Source: a bacterium (GTDB lineage: Bacteria > Eisenbacteria > RBG-16-71-46 > CAIMUX01). Taken from it: a stretch of DNA of 64,000 nucleotides. The notes beneath the pieces were generated by a model. It made no database searches and was not told where the DNA came from. It saw only the letters and a program-made list of their open reading frames with translations. The stretch spans positions 1 to 64,000 of the forward strand of contig JAUIHP010000012.1 in NCBI GenBank assembly GCA_030431975.1, read 5' to 3'. The position numbers and the translations under genes are program-made. Position 1 is the first letter of the stretch; each line of letters opens with the position of its first letter. Positions 44,741 through 54,198 of the stretch are shown in pieces.

Positions 44741-46297
44741 TCAGTGCTTGTGCAGATCCTTGTGAAGGATCCCGCGGACTCGGGCCACCCGTTCTTCCGC
44801 GGAAAGTCCGTCGAGCTGTCCGGACAGGTTCTCATCCCCTTCCTGGCGCAACTTTTCGACGACGAGATCGATCCAGACAGCGGGAAAGCCTCGTTCCTCG
44901 AACGCCGAACGTCGACCCAGCAGGGCCGCCGCGGCGCCGGTCGCACTTCCGGGCAGAGTCGGCAGGGAGTCGCGAGATTCAGCCTCCGCCTCCGTCAACT
45001 CCAGCTCGCGCGCACGCGCCAAACCGTTTCCATCCGAGAGACCGCGACTTACGCACTGCGTCACGGCTGCAAGGAGCAGGTGCGCAAACGCGCTCCCGTC
45101 CGGGCTTCGAAACTCAACCGTCGCCTGCGAGCGGACTTCCGGAACGGCCCCGGACTCGGCCGGATTCATCGGAACATCGAGCCGCTCCCGGGTCATGAAG
45201 TCGAGGGGAATCCGAATGAGACTGGAGCGATCGAAACGCCCCCACCGCACCGTGGTCGGCGCTTCGTGCCCGGGAACCAGACGCAGGTAGCTGGACGCGA
45301 CGGTGTTTCCGAACGCGGTCAGAGCCGGGGCGTCATCCATGATTCCTCCGATAAGCCCGAGCGCGTCCTCCGTCAGATCTCCGCTTTCGGTCTTCATGAC
45401 ATTCCGGCCGTCGCGGTAGAGGGCCAGGTGCAGGTGCATGCCGCTTCCCGCGGCAACCAGGTCGAGCTTGGGCGCAAAGGTCACCGATGCCTGATGGCGA
45501 TCGGCGATGACTCGAATGAGCCACCGCGAGACGGTCATCCACGTGCCCAGATCCTCGATTGGGACGAGCGACATTTCCAGTTCGTACTGTTCGGCGCGAC
45601 AGTCGCTGAGTTCCGGGTCCAACGACTCGATCCGGTCTACGTAGCCGACCTCTCCGTGGCAGTACTTCACGCAACCTGTGACCTCACTGACGACGCGAAG
45701 GATCTCGTCCGCGATACCGCGCCCGTGTACGTAGGGGGCGGACTGATGGTAGTTGCGTTGCGACATTCCGGTGAACCGGTCGTCTCGACGATGCATCAGC
45801 AGATAGAACTCGAGCTCGGCCAGCCCGGAGAGAGAGACGCCACAGGATTCGCGGAGGTCTTGCGACGCGGCAAAGAGGACGTTGTCCGGCGTGACCGCGC
45901 ACGGCTCTCCGTCCTTGCCGCCGTAACGGCAGACGATGTCCAACTCGTCCTCGGCCCACGGATTGAGAAACGCCCACCGATAGACCGGCACGACATAGAG
46001 GTCGCTTTCCGTGGTTCCGAAGAGCCCGGGAAACAAACTCGACCCGTCGACCCGCTCCCCGACGGCGAGCAACCGCTCGACCTGGGCCGCGTTCGACACC
46101 GGAACCCGCAGCTCGCGCAGTTTTCCGTCCGTGCCCGGATAGCGAAGGTTGATGACGCGAATCCCGTCATGTTTCACCAGATCGAGCAGGTCCTGTCGCT
46201 GCCAATCGTGCGGCGGCTTTTTCAGGCGCCGGACCAGCGGCCGAATGTCGCACGGGTCGAAGTTGGGTGAAGCTTGAGAACCTTCGCGATTCGGCAT
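44741..46297 (-). CDS. glnA: Glutamine synthetase family protein (type I-like)
   Basis: 518 aa from the ATG at 46297 (GGGGAGGAG upstream); the open frame further 5' is not supported. Landmarks: V-D-G-S-S-L-F-P-G-L-F-G-T-T-E-S-D (beta-grasp end), E-x-E-F-Y-L-L, A-G-S-G-M-H-L-H-L-A-L (ATP/ammonia region), S-S-Y-L-R-L-V-P-G-H-E-A-P, W-G-R-F-D-R-S-S-L-I-R-I-P, E-F-R-S-P-D-G-S-A. It differs from canonical GlnA at several spots and lacks a recognisable adenylylation Tyr loop, so it may be a divergent synthetase or a gamma-glutamyl-amine ligase. Cytoplasmic nitrogen assimilation is the default role. Confidence 0.8.
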   Translation of the reverse strand: MPNREGSQASPNFDPCDIRPLVRRLKKPPHDWQRQDLLDLVKHDGIRVINLRYPGTDGKLRELRVPVSNAAQVERLLAVGERVDGSSLFPGLFGTTESDLYVVPVYRWAFLNPWAEDELDIVCRYGGKDGEPCAVTPDNVLFAASQDLRESCGVSLSGLAELEFYLLMHRRDDRFTGMSQRNYHQSAPYVHGRGIADEILRVVSEVTGCVKYCHGEVGYVDRIESLDPELSDCRAEQYELEMSLVPIEDLGTWMTVSRWLIRVIADRHQASVTFAPKLDLVAAGSGMHLHLALYRDGRNVMKTESGDLTEDALGLIGGIMDDAPALTAFGNTVASSYLRLVPGHEAPTTVRWGRFDRSSLIRIPLDFMTRERLDVPMNPAESGAVPEVRSQATVEFRSPDGSAFAHLLLAAVTQCVSRGLSDGNGLARARELELTEAEAESRDSLPTLPGSATGAAAALLGRRSAFEERGFPAVWIDLVVEKLRQEGDENLSGQLDGLSAEERVARVRGILHKDLHKH

Positions 46298-46463
46298 GAA
46301 CGGACTCCTCCCCGAGCGATAGCCGCAAGAAACTCCGACAGGTAGCAGCTCCCGGCAGATCTGCAAAACGTCGCCGTCTGAGCAAACCCAGGAACGCGGA
46401 GCGCTCCCTTCGGACCGATGGAGGCTAACCGCTACCGTGCCTGCTGCGCTAGACTTCGACCCC

Positions 46464-47192
46464 ATGAAGCCAACGTATCTTTTCGTGATTCTCGCGTTCG
46501 CGCTCGGCGCGATCGGGTCTCTGGGCGGCTGTGGTTCGGATTCTTCGACCGATCCTCCTCCGACCTCGTCTCTCGATTTCCCGACAGCCGTGGGCAGCAG
46601 CTGGAGCTATGGCGACTCGGCGTCAGTGGAAGTCGTCGGTACCACGAGCAAGGACGGAACGAACTTGGCCGTCTTTTCCGATGGAGAAATGGAAGACTGG
46701 TACTCCGTCTCGGGCAGCACTCTGCTTTGGGTCCCGGACTCGCACCGCAACATCGATCCCAACGAAGGACAGATCTTCCAGTGGCTGGCTCAGCTCTTCG
46801 CCGAGAACTGGCCCTACCGGATCCTCGATCTCAATCGGCCGGCGAACGAACCGTGGATGTTGATGTCGGACGAAGACTCCTACTTTCTCGGTCCGGACAC
46901 GGTAGTTGTCCGCTTCGCCGCATCCGCGATGAATCTCTCCGACCAAACGGTCACAGTCCCCGCGGGGACCTTTGAGTGCAAGGTCTGCCAGTACGGGCAG
47001 ACGATCGACACCTTCGTCTCCGGAGACCTCTTCTCCGGTGATCTGTGGATGGTGACGAACTACATCGCGCCGGGAGTCGGTATCGTCAGGCAGGTCCAGG
47101 AAACGAGCAAAGAAAGAATCGAGCTCTCCCTGACCAGCTATGACCTCGCTTCCTTCCGCGTGTCACGGACAAAGCGATATCCATGGCATTGA
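46464..47192 (+). CDS. Putative lipoprotein of unknown function
   Basis: 242 aa from the ATG at 46464. N-terminal signal K-P-T-Y-L-F-V-I-L-A-F-A-L-G ... S-L-G-G-C is a good lipobox. The mature protein is beta-rich with F-P-T-A-V-G-S-S-W-S-Y-G and V-P-A-G-T-F-E-C-K-V, a pattern of secreted proteins in environmental genomes whose function is unknown. It overlaps the ABC-F gene start by 10 bases, so the two are co-translated. Confidence 0.75.
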   Translation: MKPTYLFVILAFALGAIGSLGGCGSDSSTDPPPTSSLDFPTAVGSSWSYGDSASVEVVGTTSKDGTNLAVFSDGEMEDWYSVSGSTLLWVPDSHRNIDPNEGQIFQWLAQLFAENWPYRILDLNRPANEPWMLMSDEDSYFLGPDTVVVRFAASAMNLSDQTVTVPAGTFECKVCQYGQTIDTFVSGDLFSGDLWMVTNYIAPGVGIVRQVQETSKERIELSLTSYDLASFRVSRTKRYPWH

Positions 47193-49033
47193 TCGGTCTG
47201 TCCGAAGTCTCTCTTACCTACACAGGCCCGCGAGTTCTCGACGAAGTGGGACTTCAGATCGAAGACGGCGAGAAGATCGGCCTGCTCGGTCGCAACGGCG
47301 CCGGGAAGTCGACGCTCTTTCGCGTCCTCGAGGGAACGCTCGCACCGGATGAAGGCGAGATCTCACGACGACCCGGCTTGACCGTCGCCGGGCTGCAACA
47401 GGACGTCCCCCAGGGAATCGTGGGGTCCGTTCGCGACTATCTGATCCGAGTTCGCACCACCGCGCACGAAGACCAACTTTGGGAGCTGGAAACTGCAGTC
47501 GACCGGGCCATCGGCGAGCTTCGACTTCCGGCGGACGCGGACGTCTCCACGCTTTCCGCGGGCTCGAAGCGGCGCGTCCTCCTGGCCGCCGCACTGGTCG
47601 CTGATCCGGATGTTTTGTTGCTCGACGAGCCGACGAACCACCTGGACATCGAGACGATCGCGCACCTGGAAGGGCTTCTGGCCAAGCGACGCGGCGCGCT
47701 CGTCTTCGTTACGCACGACCGCAGTTTCCTGCAGCGGGTCGCGACGCGGATCCTCGAGCTCGACCGGGGCCGGCTTCGCAGCTATGGAGGCTCGTACTCC
47801 GACTATCTGAGTCGGCGCGAGGCCGAGTTGGAAGCCGAGGCTGCCGAAGCCGCTCGCTTCGACAAGAAGCTCGCCCAGGAGGAGGCCTGGATTCGACAAG
47901 GCATTCGGGCGCGTCGCACTCGCAACGAGGGCCGGGTCCGCGCACTGCACAAGCTGCGTGAAGAGCGACGGGCCCGACGGACCGATCCGGGGCGCGTCAA
48001 GGCGGAGCTTCAGGACGCGGAAAGGTCCGGCAAGACCGTTCTCAAAGTCAGGAACGTTTCTTTCCAGTACGGAGCGTCGGCGTCGACCCAGGACGAGATC
48101 ATCCGCGACTTCTCGACGACTCTTCTTCGCGGCGACCGGATCGGCATCATCGGCCCCAACGGCTGCGGCAAGACGACACTGCTCGAAGTCCTCCTAGGAC
48201 GACTCGAGCCGACCTCCGGAGAGGTCATCCACGGGGCCAACCTCGAAATCGTGAAGTACGACCAGCTCCACGATTCCCTGGACGAGTCGCGAACCGTCAT
48301 GGAAAACGTCGGCGAAGGACGCGACACCATCTCCTTCGGAAAAGGGAACCGGCACGTCGTCGGCTACCTGCAGGACTTCCTCTTCAGCCCGGAACAGATC
48401 CGCGGACCGATCAGCAAGCTCTCGGGCGGCGAAAAGCAGAGACTACAACTGGCCAAGGTTCTTTCCCGCCCCGCGAACCTGCTCGTTCTTGACGAGCCGA
48501 CCAACGACCTTGACCTGGAAACTCTGGAGTTGCTGGAAGAACTGCTCATGGAGTTCCAGGGGACGCTCCTCCTCGTTTCCCATGATCGCGAGTTCCTCAA
48601 CAACGTCGTCACTTCGACGATCGCTTTCGAAGGCGACGGTGTGTGGAAGGAGTACGCGGGCGGCTACGACGACTGGCACCGACAGAGCGAGGCCGTGCGG
48701 AAGGCAGCGGCGGACAAGAAGGCCCGCGACAAGACGGCGAAGAACACCGCAACGAAACAACCCGACTCCGCCGACTCTTCGTCCCGTCCCCGCGGGAAGA
48801 AACTGAGCTACAAGGAAACTCGTGAACTGGAAGCCCTGCCGGACACGATCGAGTCACTCGAGGCCGAGAAAGAGGCGCTCTTTACGAAGCTGGGATCCCC
48901 GGACTTCTACAAGTCCCAAAGCGGAGAGGTCCAGCAAGCCAAGGAGAGGCTCGAGGAACTGCAGGGGTTGATCGATTCGTCCTACGCCCGTTGGGAAGAA
49001 CTGGAAGAAATCCGCGAAGCGTCCGGACGGTGA
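47183..49033 (+). CDS. uup: ABC-F family ATPase, Uup-like
   Basis: 616 aa with two ABC domains and no membrane segment: Walker A G-R-N-G-A-G-K-S-T (~37) and G-P-N-G-C-G-K-T-T (~330), signatures L-S-A-G-S-K-R-R (degenerate) and L-S-G-G-E-K-Q-R, Walker B L-L-D-E-P-T-N-H-L-D and V-L-D-E-P-T-N-D-L-D. A basic linker joins the domains and the last ~110 residues form a Lys/Glu-rich coiled coil as in Uup. ABC-F proteins act on the ribosome or on DNA rather than in transport. It ends 7 bp from the convergent sulfatase-fold gene. Confidence 0.88.
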   Translation: MALIGLSEVSLTYTGPRVLDEVGLQIEDGEKIGLLGRNGAGKSTLFRVLEGTLAPDEGEISRRPGLTVAGLQQDVPQGIVGSVRDYLIRVRTTAHEDQLWELETAVDRAIGELRLPADADVSTLSAGSKRRVLLAAALVADPDVLLLDEPTNHLDIETIAHLEGLLAKRRGALVFVTHDRSFLQRVATRILELDRGRLRSYGGSYSDYLSRREAELEAEAAEAARFDKKLAQEEAWIRQGIRARRTRNEGRVRALHKLREERRARRTDPGRVKAELQDAERSGKTVLKVRNVSFQYGASASTQDEIIRDFSTTLLRGDRIGIIGPNGCGKTTLLEVLLGRLEPTSGEVIHGANLEIVKYDQLHDSLDESRTVMENVGEGRDTISFGKGNRHVVGYLQDFLFSPEQIRGPISKLSGGEKQRLQLAKVLSRPANLLVLDEPTNDLDLETLELLEELLMEFQGTLLLVSHDREFLNNVVTSTIAFEGDGVWKEYAGGYDDWHRQSEAVRKAAADKKARDKTAKNTATKQPDSADSSSRPRGKKLSYKETRELEALPDTIESLEAEKEALFTKLGSPDFYKSQSGEVQQAKERLEELQGLIDSSYARWEELEEIREASGR

Positions 49034-49040
49034 TTCGACC

Positions 49041-51554
49041 CTACTGACTTCCCAGGATCTGCAGGTTGCGCTGAATCGTCGCCGCCAGGTTCGGACTCGG
49101 TCCCAATGTCAACGCCCGTTCCAGAACGGCCCGAGCCTGGGCCCGGTCGCCGGTTCCGGCCAGCGCCAGTCCATAGTTGGTCATGTAGACCGGCTCGGCA
49201 TAGCCCGACGCATAGGCGAACTGATAGTGCGGGATCGCTTCGGCCGCCCGGTTGGTTTGCTGCAGCAGCTTGCCGAGTTCGGCGTGGGTCACTGGGTTCT
49301 CCGGATTGATCCGAAGGGCCGTGCGGTGCATCTCGATGGCCTGATAACTTTGACCCGTCCGAGTGTAGAGCGTCGCCAGTTGGCTTGCGGCCATCCCGTC
49401 ATCGGGATCGAGTTCCAAAGCGCGTTCCCATCGCTCGCGAGCTTCACGAAACAACGGCGACTGGAATGCGGCGGGACCGGAGCTACCGGCGCTTAGGCTT
49501 TGCATTCCCTCTTCCCAGGCTTTGAGTCCAAGCAGAGTGTGAGCGGCCGCAGCGGACGGATCTTCTCCCAACATTTCTTCGGCGTTCTGAACCGCGGCCT
49601 CGCGTTCGCCGACCTGCCACAGATACTGCATCAGCATCGTCCGGGCCTTCTGTCGCGCCGTCACGTCTTTCGCTTCCGCCACGCGCGTTTCCAGGAAACG
49701 GCGCCCTCCCGCAATATCCCCCGACTGCGCCAGCACCCGGGGATAGAGATCGTTGGCTCCGGAGTGCGTGGGGTCGAGTTCCACCGCCTGCTTCAAGTAG
49801 TCGAGAGCCCCGCGAACGTCGTTGGCCATCAGACTGGCGTATGCCATGTCCGTCACGACCTGCGGGTCATCCGGATAGCGTTCCCGCAATCGTTCGTAGG
49901 CTTTGACCGCCATGGCGGGCTCGCCGACCCGAATCAGGGTCGCGCCGTAAAGGCGGTTCGCTTCGGGATTCTTCGGATCTTTTCGAAGCACTGACTCGAG
50001 CAGGCGCCGCGCCGCCGTCGGATTCTGCGCGGACAGTGCCGTTCGCGCCTCTCCGATGACCCCGAACAAGGGCATCAGCTCCTTGGGATCCATATCGTTG
50101 ACCGGAGACCCCTGCGGCGCCGCGCTCCCGATGTAGCCCAGGCTGCGAAGTTGCTCCACCGTCTCCTGATCCAGGTCCTGCGGCGAAAGGTCCGTCTCGT
50201 CACCCGTGAAGAATGCCGTCCAAGCTTCGAGCTTCTCGGCCAAGGTGGGGAAGCTTTCGTGAAGGTTCTCCTCCTCTGCCGGATCCTTCCTCAAGTCGTA
50301 GACCTCACGCTCCGGTGCGCGGATGTAGCTGAAGTCGAGCGTTCGGACGCCGCGCAGCTCGCACCAACCGTATTCGAGGAAGGGCACGATCGTTTCCTGG
50401 TAGGCGATCTTCGGGCCTTCCCAGGTTCCGTCGACCATCGTGAGCAAACTCGAACCGGTTCCGATCGAACGGTCCTCACCGAGTCCGAGCCCATGTAGCA
50501 GCGTTGGAGCCACGTCCTTCAGGCGAACGACCCCGCCGACCCGCGTGCCGCGCACGAGCGATGCATCAAGCCCGTTCCACCCGACCGGAGGAACGACGAT
50601 GAACGGAATGTCCTGCGTGACCGCGTAGATGAACATCGAGTGGTAGTCCTCGGCATGTGCGCCCAGGGACTCACCGTGATCGGCAACGACGACGATCCAG
50701 GTCTTGTCGCGAACGCCGAGCGCGTCCAAGCCTTCGAGAAGCCTTCCGATCTCTGCGTCCATGTAGCTGATCTCCCCTTCATAGGGAGAGGGAAAGCGGG
50801 ATCGAAACGGTTCCGGCGGCTCGTAGGGAAAGTGAGGATCGAAGTAGTGAGCCCAGTGGAAGAAGGGACGGTTTCGGTCGGACTCGACCGTCTGCCGGAT
50901 CCATCCCAGCGCGACTTCCGTGATTTCCGTCGCGGTTCGCTGTTCGGCTTCGTACTGCGTTTCCGGTTCGGGGAAGTCATCGTCGTAAACGTCGAAACCC
51001 TGGGCCAGACCGAAGCGCCCTTCGACCGGAATGGAGGCCGGAGAGGCACCGGTCGCATAACCTTCCGCGCGGAGGACTTCGGCCAGCGTTTCGTGCCGGT
51101 CCTCGAGAACGAAAGTACCGTTGTTGTGAACTCCGTGCTCGGATGGGTCGAGGCCGGTGAAGACGGTGGCATGGGATGGAAGCGTCACGGGAATCGGAGT
51201 CGTTCCATCCTCGAAGACGATGCCGGACGCAGCCAGCCTGTCCAGGTTCGGAGTGATGTCACCGCGGTCAAAGCCATAGCAACCCAGATGGTCGCGACGG
51301 GTGGTGTCCATGGTGATGACAAGAACGTTCCAGGGTCCGCCGGAGGCATCGATGGAGGGCCACGGTCCGCGAATCATTTCCGGAGGATCCGGAAGGTCGA
51401 GAGCCGGTTCGCTCGAACAACCCAACCCGAATGCGGCAAGAGCCCAGCCGCAGGCAACCAGGATTCCGAATGAACGCAGCGGCCTTCGGACCGAGTGCGA
51501 GTCCACGATGAACCCGCTTGAATCACCTACTGGTTCCCAACCCGTTCGCTTCAA
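49041..51554 (-). CDS. Sulfatase-fold hydrolase/transferase lipoprotein with C-terminal TPR array
   Basis: 837 aa. A TTG start at 51554 has GGAG upstream; the lipobox is F-G-L-G-C (~46). Residues ~75-400 are an alkaline-phosphatase-superfamily domain: I-T-M-D-T-T-R-R-D-H-L-G-C-Y (metal Asp), T-P-N-L-D-R-L-A, P-V-T-L-P-S-H-A-T-V-F-T-G, V-V-A-D-H-G-E-S-L-G. The nucleophile position is Thr (T-L-P-S-H) rather than the Cys/Ser converted to formylglycine in sulfatases, so phosphodiesterase or phosphotransferase chemistry is more likely. The second half contains about seven TPR units (L-x-x-D-P-x-N-P-x-A, Y-x-x-A-x-x). Common architecture in environmental genomes, function unknown. Confidence 0.82.
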   Translation of the reverse strand: MKRTGWEPVGDSSGFIVDSHSVRRPLRSFGILVACGWALAAFGLGCSSEPALDLPDPPEMIRGPWPSIDASGGPWNVLVITMDTTRRDHLGCYGFDRGDITPNLDRLAASGIVFEDGTTPIPVTLPSHATVFTGLDPSEHGVHNNGTFVLEDRHETLAEVLRAEGYATGASPASIPVEGRFGLAQGFDVYDDDFPEPETQYEAEQRTATEITEVALGWIRQTVESDRNRPFFHWAHYFDPHFPYEPPEPFRSRFPSPYEGEISYMDAEIGRLLEGLDALGVRDKTWIVVVADHGESLGAHAEDYHSMFIYAVTQDIPFIVVPPVGWNGLDASLVRGTRVGGVVRLKDVAPTLLHGLGLGEDRSIGTGSSLLTMVDGTWEGPKIAYQETIVPFLEYGWCELRGVRTLDFSYIRAPEREVYDLRKDPAEEENLHESFPTLAEKLEAWTAFFTGDETDLSPQDLDQETVEQLRSLGYIGSAAPQGSPVNDMDPKELMPLFGVIGEARTALSAQNPTAARRLLESVLRKDPKNPEANRLYGATLIRVGEPAMAVKAYERLRERYPDDPQVVTDMAYASLMANDVRGALDYLKQAVELDPTHSGANDLYPRVLAQSGDIAGGRRFLETRVAEAKDVTARQKARTMLMQYLWQVGEREAAVQNAEEMLGEDPSAAAAHTLLGLKAWEEGMQSLSAGSSGPAAFQSPLFREARERWERALELDPDDGMAASQLATLYTRTGQSYQAIEMHRTALRINPENPVTHAELGKLLQQTNRAAEAIPHYQFAYASGYAEPVYMTNYGLALAGTGDRAQARAVLERALTLGPSPNLAATIQRNLQILGSQ

Positions 51555-51648
51555 ATCAGCTCCATCTCAAAATCATCATGGGTCCCGCCGCGTGCATCGA
51601 ACGAAAAGCGTACCGGATTCCATCCGGTCCCGGGAGACCCGTCAGCAA

Positions 51649-51676
51649 GAAGCCGAGGCCCAAAGACCTCGGCTTC
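51649..51676. terminator. Terminator-like hairpin
   Basis: 10-bp perfect stem GAAGCCGAGG / CCTCGGCTTC with an 8-base loop and CCTTTT following on the plus strand. It lies between the minus-strand membrane protein gene (stop 51724) and the sulfatase-fold gene, so it most likely terminates the former. Confidence 0.7.
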
Positions 51677-51723
51677 CCTTTTCAGACGTCGGACGTTTTG
51701 CGTGGCGTCCGACTCGATCGAAA

Positions 51724-52398
51724 CTAGGCTGCCCCTACGCTTGCATCTCTCTGTCGGGCGCCGGAACGTTCCCGACTGGCAGATTCGCGGCGCGGCCGAC
51801 GGCGGCGCGAGCGATCATCTCTCCTCGAAGAGCCGGCCCGAGTCGAACGCTCGGCCCTCTGTCCACCGGAAGATCTCCTCTCGGAGCCCTTTCGCGGTCC
51901 GCGGCGACGGCGGTCGGATGATTCCGATCGCTCTCCGCTACGTACTCTTCGTTCATGCTTCTTCGGCAACCGGAGTTCGCTAACCGTGGCCGGCTCCCTC
52001 ATCGCTACGAAGGCTGTGATGCCCAGTAGGATTCCGCGGAGACCGTCGACGGCGAGAAACTCGAATCCATCAAACTTGAGGACCTCTCCATTTACGGACG
52101 CCCAACCAAAGGTGGCCAAGGCAGAGATCAACAAGTAGCCGCCGAATCCGATCATCAAATGGAATCCAGAGTCGTCGTCGGACCGGATCAGTTTCCAGGC
52201 AAACGCCTGAAGGGCGGCATAGAACAAGAGGGCACATCCAAGAACGAGTCCGACCACGCGAGTCCCGGGATTGATCACCGCTGAGGGATCTTCAAACCAG
52301 ACGTTCGCGAAGCTCTCCCAAGAGACACTGGCCCACGCACCCAGTGCAACATCGATAAGTATGGATAGCCCAACCAAGACAAAGAAAACTGGGCGCAT
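51724..52398 (-). CDS. Membrane protein with Arg/Ser-rich cytoplasmic tail
   Basis: 224 aa from the ATG at 52398 (AAAGGAG upstream). Four hydrophobic helices in residues 1-145 (F-F-V-L-V-G-L-S-I-L-I-D, V-V-G-L-V-L-G-C-A-L-L-F, L-L-I-S-A-L-A-T-F, G-I-L-L-G-I-T-A-F-V), then ~80 residues made almost only of Arg, Ser, Glu, Asp and Gly. The tail is probably disordered and positively charged and could bind nucleic acid or the membrane surface. No family recognised. The open frame upstream of 52398 runs through a non-coding structured region. Confidence 0.65.
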   Translation of the reverse strand: MRPVFFVLVGLSILIDVALGAWASVSWESFANVWFEDPSAVINPGTRVVGLVLGCALLFYAALQAFAWKLIRSDDDSGFHLMIGFGGYLLISALATFGWASVNGEVLKFDGFEFLAVDGLRGILLGITAFVAMREPATVSELRLPKKHERRVRSGERSESSDRRRRGPRKGSERRSSGGQRAERSTRAGSSRRDDRSRRRRPRRESASRERSGARQRDASVGAA

Positions 52399-52761
52399 AC
52401 GCTCCTTTCGCTGAGGTTCTACTTCAATCGGGTCGCAAGGTCGTGGGGCTCTTGACCCGTCGTCAATCCAAGACAGTATAGGGGACTCTCGGGGAGGTGA
52501 GAAGTACGCCCGGCACTTCTCTTTCCGTGGGAAGCCCCTCTTCGGAGGGGAGTTTCTCGGCAGGTGAGCCGGAGTCGCCCCTCTCCTGGCGGACCGGAAC
52601 CAAAGGAATCGGTCCACTAGTAGGATCGAACTGCGTCGTCTGCCCCTACAGCAGATTCGTTCGCAAAATGCCTAGCTGCTTGAAGGGCATACAATTAGGC
52701 CCCAACCACCACGGGGTCGGGGCCTAGGGGCCGTAGTGCTATCGGCCGAACCGGGCGGCTA
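52399..52761. other. 363-bp intergenic region with a chain of hairpins
   Basis: No gene is supported here. Stems seen: GAGAAGT/ACTTCTC (52499-52505 with 52515-52521), CCCCTC-TTCG-GAGGGG (52535-52550, a UUCG tetraloop), CTCGGC/GCCG-GAG (52556-52573), GGACCG/CGGTCC (52591-52596 with 52610-52615), and TAGGCCCC/GGGGCCTA near 52696-52727, which is well placed as terminator of the choice-of-anchor B gene. TATACT near 52480 on the minus strand could be the -10 of the membrane protein gene. The middle hairpins may be a structured leader RNA; no known riboswitch is recognised. Confidence 0.45.
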
Positions 52762-54198
52762 TCAGTCCAGCCGCACGAGCTTGGACGAAACGGTGCGCCG
52801 GCCCTGCTCGGCCTTCACATAGTAGATCCCGGCCGGGGCCTCACTGCCCAGCTCGTCACGACCGTCCCACTCCCAGGTTCGGAGCCCCGCATCAACGGCC
52901 TCGGCTTGGGCAAGGGTCCGAACGATCCGCCCGTTGGCGTCGAAGACCCGAAGCGTGGCCACCCCGTCCTGCTCGAAGCGGGCCCGAATCGCCGTGTCAG
53001 AGACGGAAGGATTCGGAGAGACGGAGAGCTGAATGCGATCGAACTGTCCGTAGTCGTCGATGCCGGCCGGCTCGTCGTCCCCGCCGAAGTCGAGCACATG
53101 AAGGCCGCCGCCGCACATCTCCGAAACGTAGATGTTGCCGCTGGGGGCAAACGCGTAGACCCCCCAGATGCCCCGGTAGACGCTGAAGCTGCAGGAGTCG
53201 TTGTCCCAGGCGTCGTCCCGGTAGGCGCCGACTTCCACCGGATTGGTCGGGTCCGAGATGTCGAGGACGCGGAGACCCTTTTCGTAATAGGAGATGTAGA
53301 CGAAGTCGCCCCGGATGTGAATGTTGTGAATCGAGGATCCCTCGCCATCCGCCACCTGATACTCCGCGACCTCGAAGGCGTTGGCAGGGTCGCTGATGTC
53401 AAAGATGAAGGCGTGACCGCCCGCGCTCTCGTCCGCGGAGATGAAGTAGTTGCCGTCTTCCGTCGCCCAGCCCGCATGGGCGTAGCCGACGCTCGCTGGA
53501 GCCATCGACCCAAGAACCTGCGGATTCGTGACGTCGCTCATGTCGACGACTTCCCACTCTCCGTGACTGGAGGAAGAGACGTAGGCGATCCCGTTCTGGA
53601 CATGGATGTCGTGGATGTAACCCGGGTTGTAGGTCGCTACCAGAGGTGGGTCCGTCGGGTCCACCGTCAGATCGTAGATCAGGGTCGAACTCCAATGGAC
53701 GCCCAGCACGAAGAGGTAGCCCCGCTCATCGATGTAGATGTTGTGGGCGCCGCCGTCGAACTCAAACGAGCACGGGGACGGAGAGCAGAGATCTCCCTGC
53801 GGAATCGCTCCGACCTGCGTGGCGTTGTAGGGATCGGAAACGTCGACGATGACGATGTCGCCGAACTCCTGGTTCGCGTAGGCGTAGCCGTTCCAGTACT
53901 TGGTGTCCTTCATGTCGCTCGCGGTCGGCGGCGCGTCGATGCGGGACGCTTCGATGATGTTGGACGGATCGCTCACGTCCAAAACGCGGAGCGAGTTTCC
54001 CGTCGGCAGAAGCGCAAACTCGCGCGACTGACTGTCGACGAAACCCCAGCAGTCGGCGACCCACGGTTCGTAGTCCGTGACCGGGAACGAGCCGAGCAGG
54101 GTCACATCCACGGCTTCCACCGCAGAAGATGCCGGATCGGCAGATAGAATGGCGAGAAGCGCGGCCGAGCCGGCGGCCGCGGAGAAAGAACAGCGCAT
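52762..54198 (-). CDS. Secreted LVIVD-repeat (choice-of-anchor B) beta-propeller protein with sorting-like tail
   Basis: 478 aa, signal peptide to S-S-A (~25), GGAGG before the ATG. About seven repeats of the form L-x-V-x-D-[VI]-S-D-P-x-N-x-x-x-V-x-x-[IY] with G-x-A-Y-[VA] blades mark an LVIVD propeller; the C-terminus is a FlgD-like domain (S-P-N-P-S-V-S-D, V-F-D-A-N-G-R-I-V-R-T-L, W-E-W-D-G-R-D, G-I-Y-Y-V-K, L-V-R-L-D). Such proteins are exported surface proteins with unknown ligand. It is divergent from the PRPP synthetase gene across a 270-bp spacer in which I see no clear operator. Confidence 0.82.
   Translation of the reverse strand: MRCSFSAAAGSAALLAILSADPASSAVEAVDVTLLGSFPVTDYEPWVADCWGFVDSQSREFALLPTGNSLRVLDVSDPSNIIEASRIDAPPTASDMKDTKYWNGYAYANQEFGDIVIVDVSDPYNATQVGAIPQGDLCSPSPCSFEFDGGAHNIYIDERGYLFVLGVHWSSTLIYDLTVDPTDPPLVATYNPGYIHDIHVQNGIAYVSSSSHGEWEVVDMSDVTNPQVLGSMAPASVGYAHAGWATEDGNYFISADESAGGHAFIFDISDPANAFEVAEYQVADGEGSSIHNIHIRGDFVYISYYEKGLRVLDISDPTNPVEVGAYRDDAWDNDSCSFSVYRGIWGVYAFAPSGNIYVSEMCGGGLHVLDFGGDDEPAGIDDYGQFDRIQLSVSPNPSVSDTAIRARFEQDGVATLRVFDANGRIVRTLAQAEAVDAGLRTWEWDGRDELGSEAPAGIYYVKAEQGRRTVSSKLVRLD

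Noticed and set aside
44126-46270. Plus-strand frame of 714 codons
   Set aside because: Runs antisense across both the YaiI-like and glutamine synthetase genes.
52620-52680. tRNA-like T-arm (GTTCGATCC on the minus strand)
   Set aside because: No matching acceptor, D-arm or anticodon stem can be formed around it.
52906-54147. Plus-strand frame of 413 codons
   Set aside because: Antisense to the LVIVD propeller; the repeats in it are reflections of that gene's repeats.
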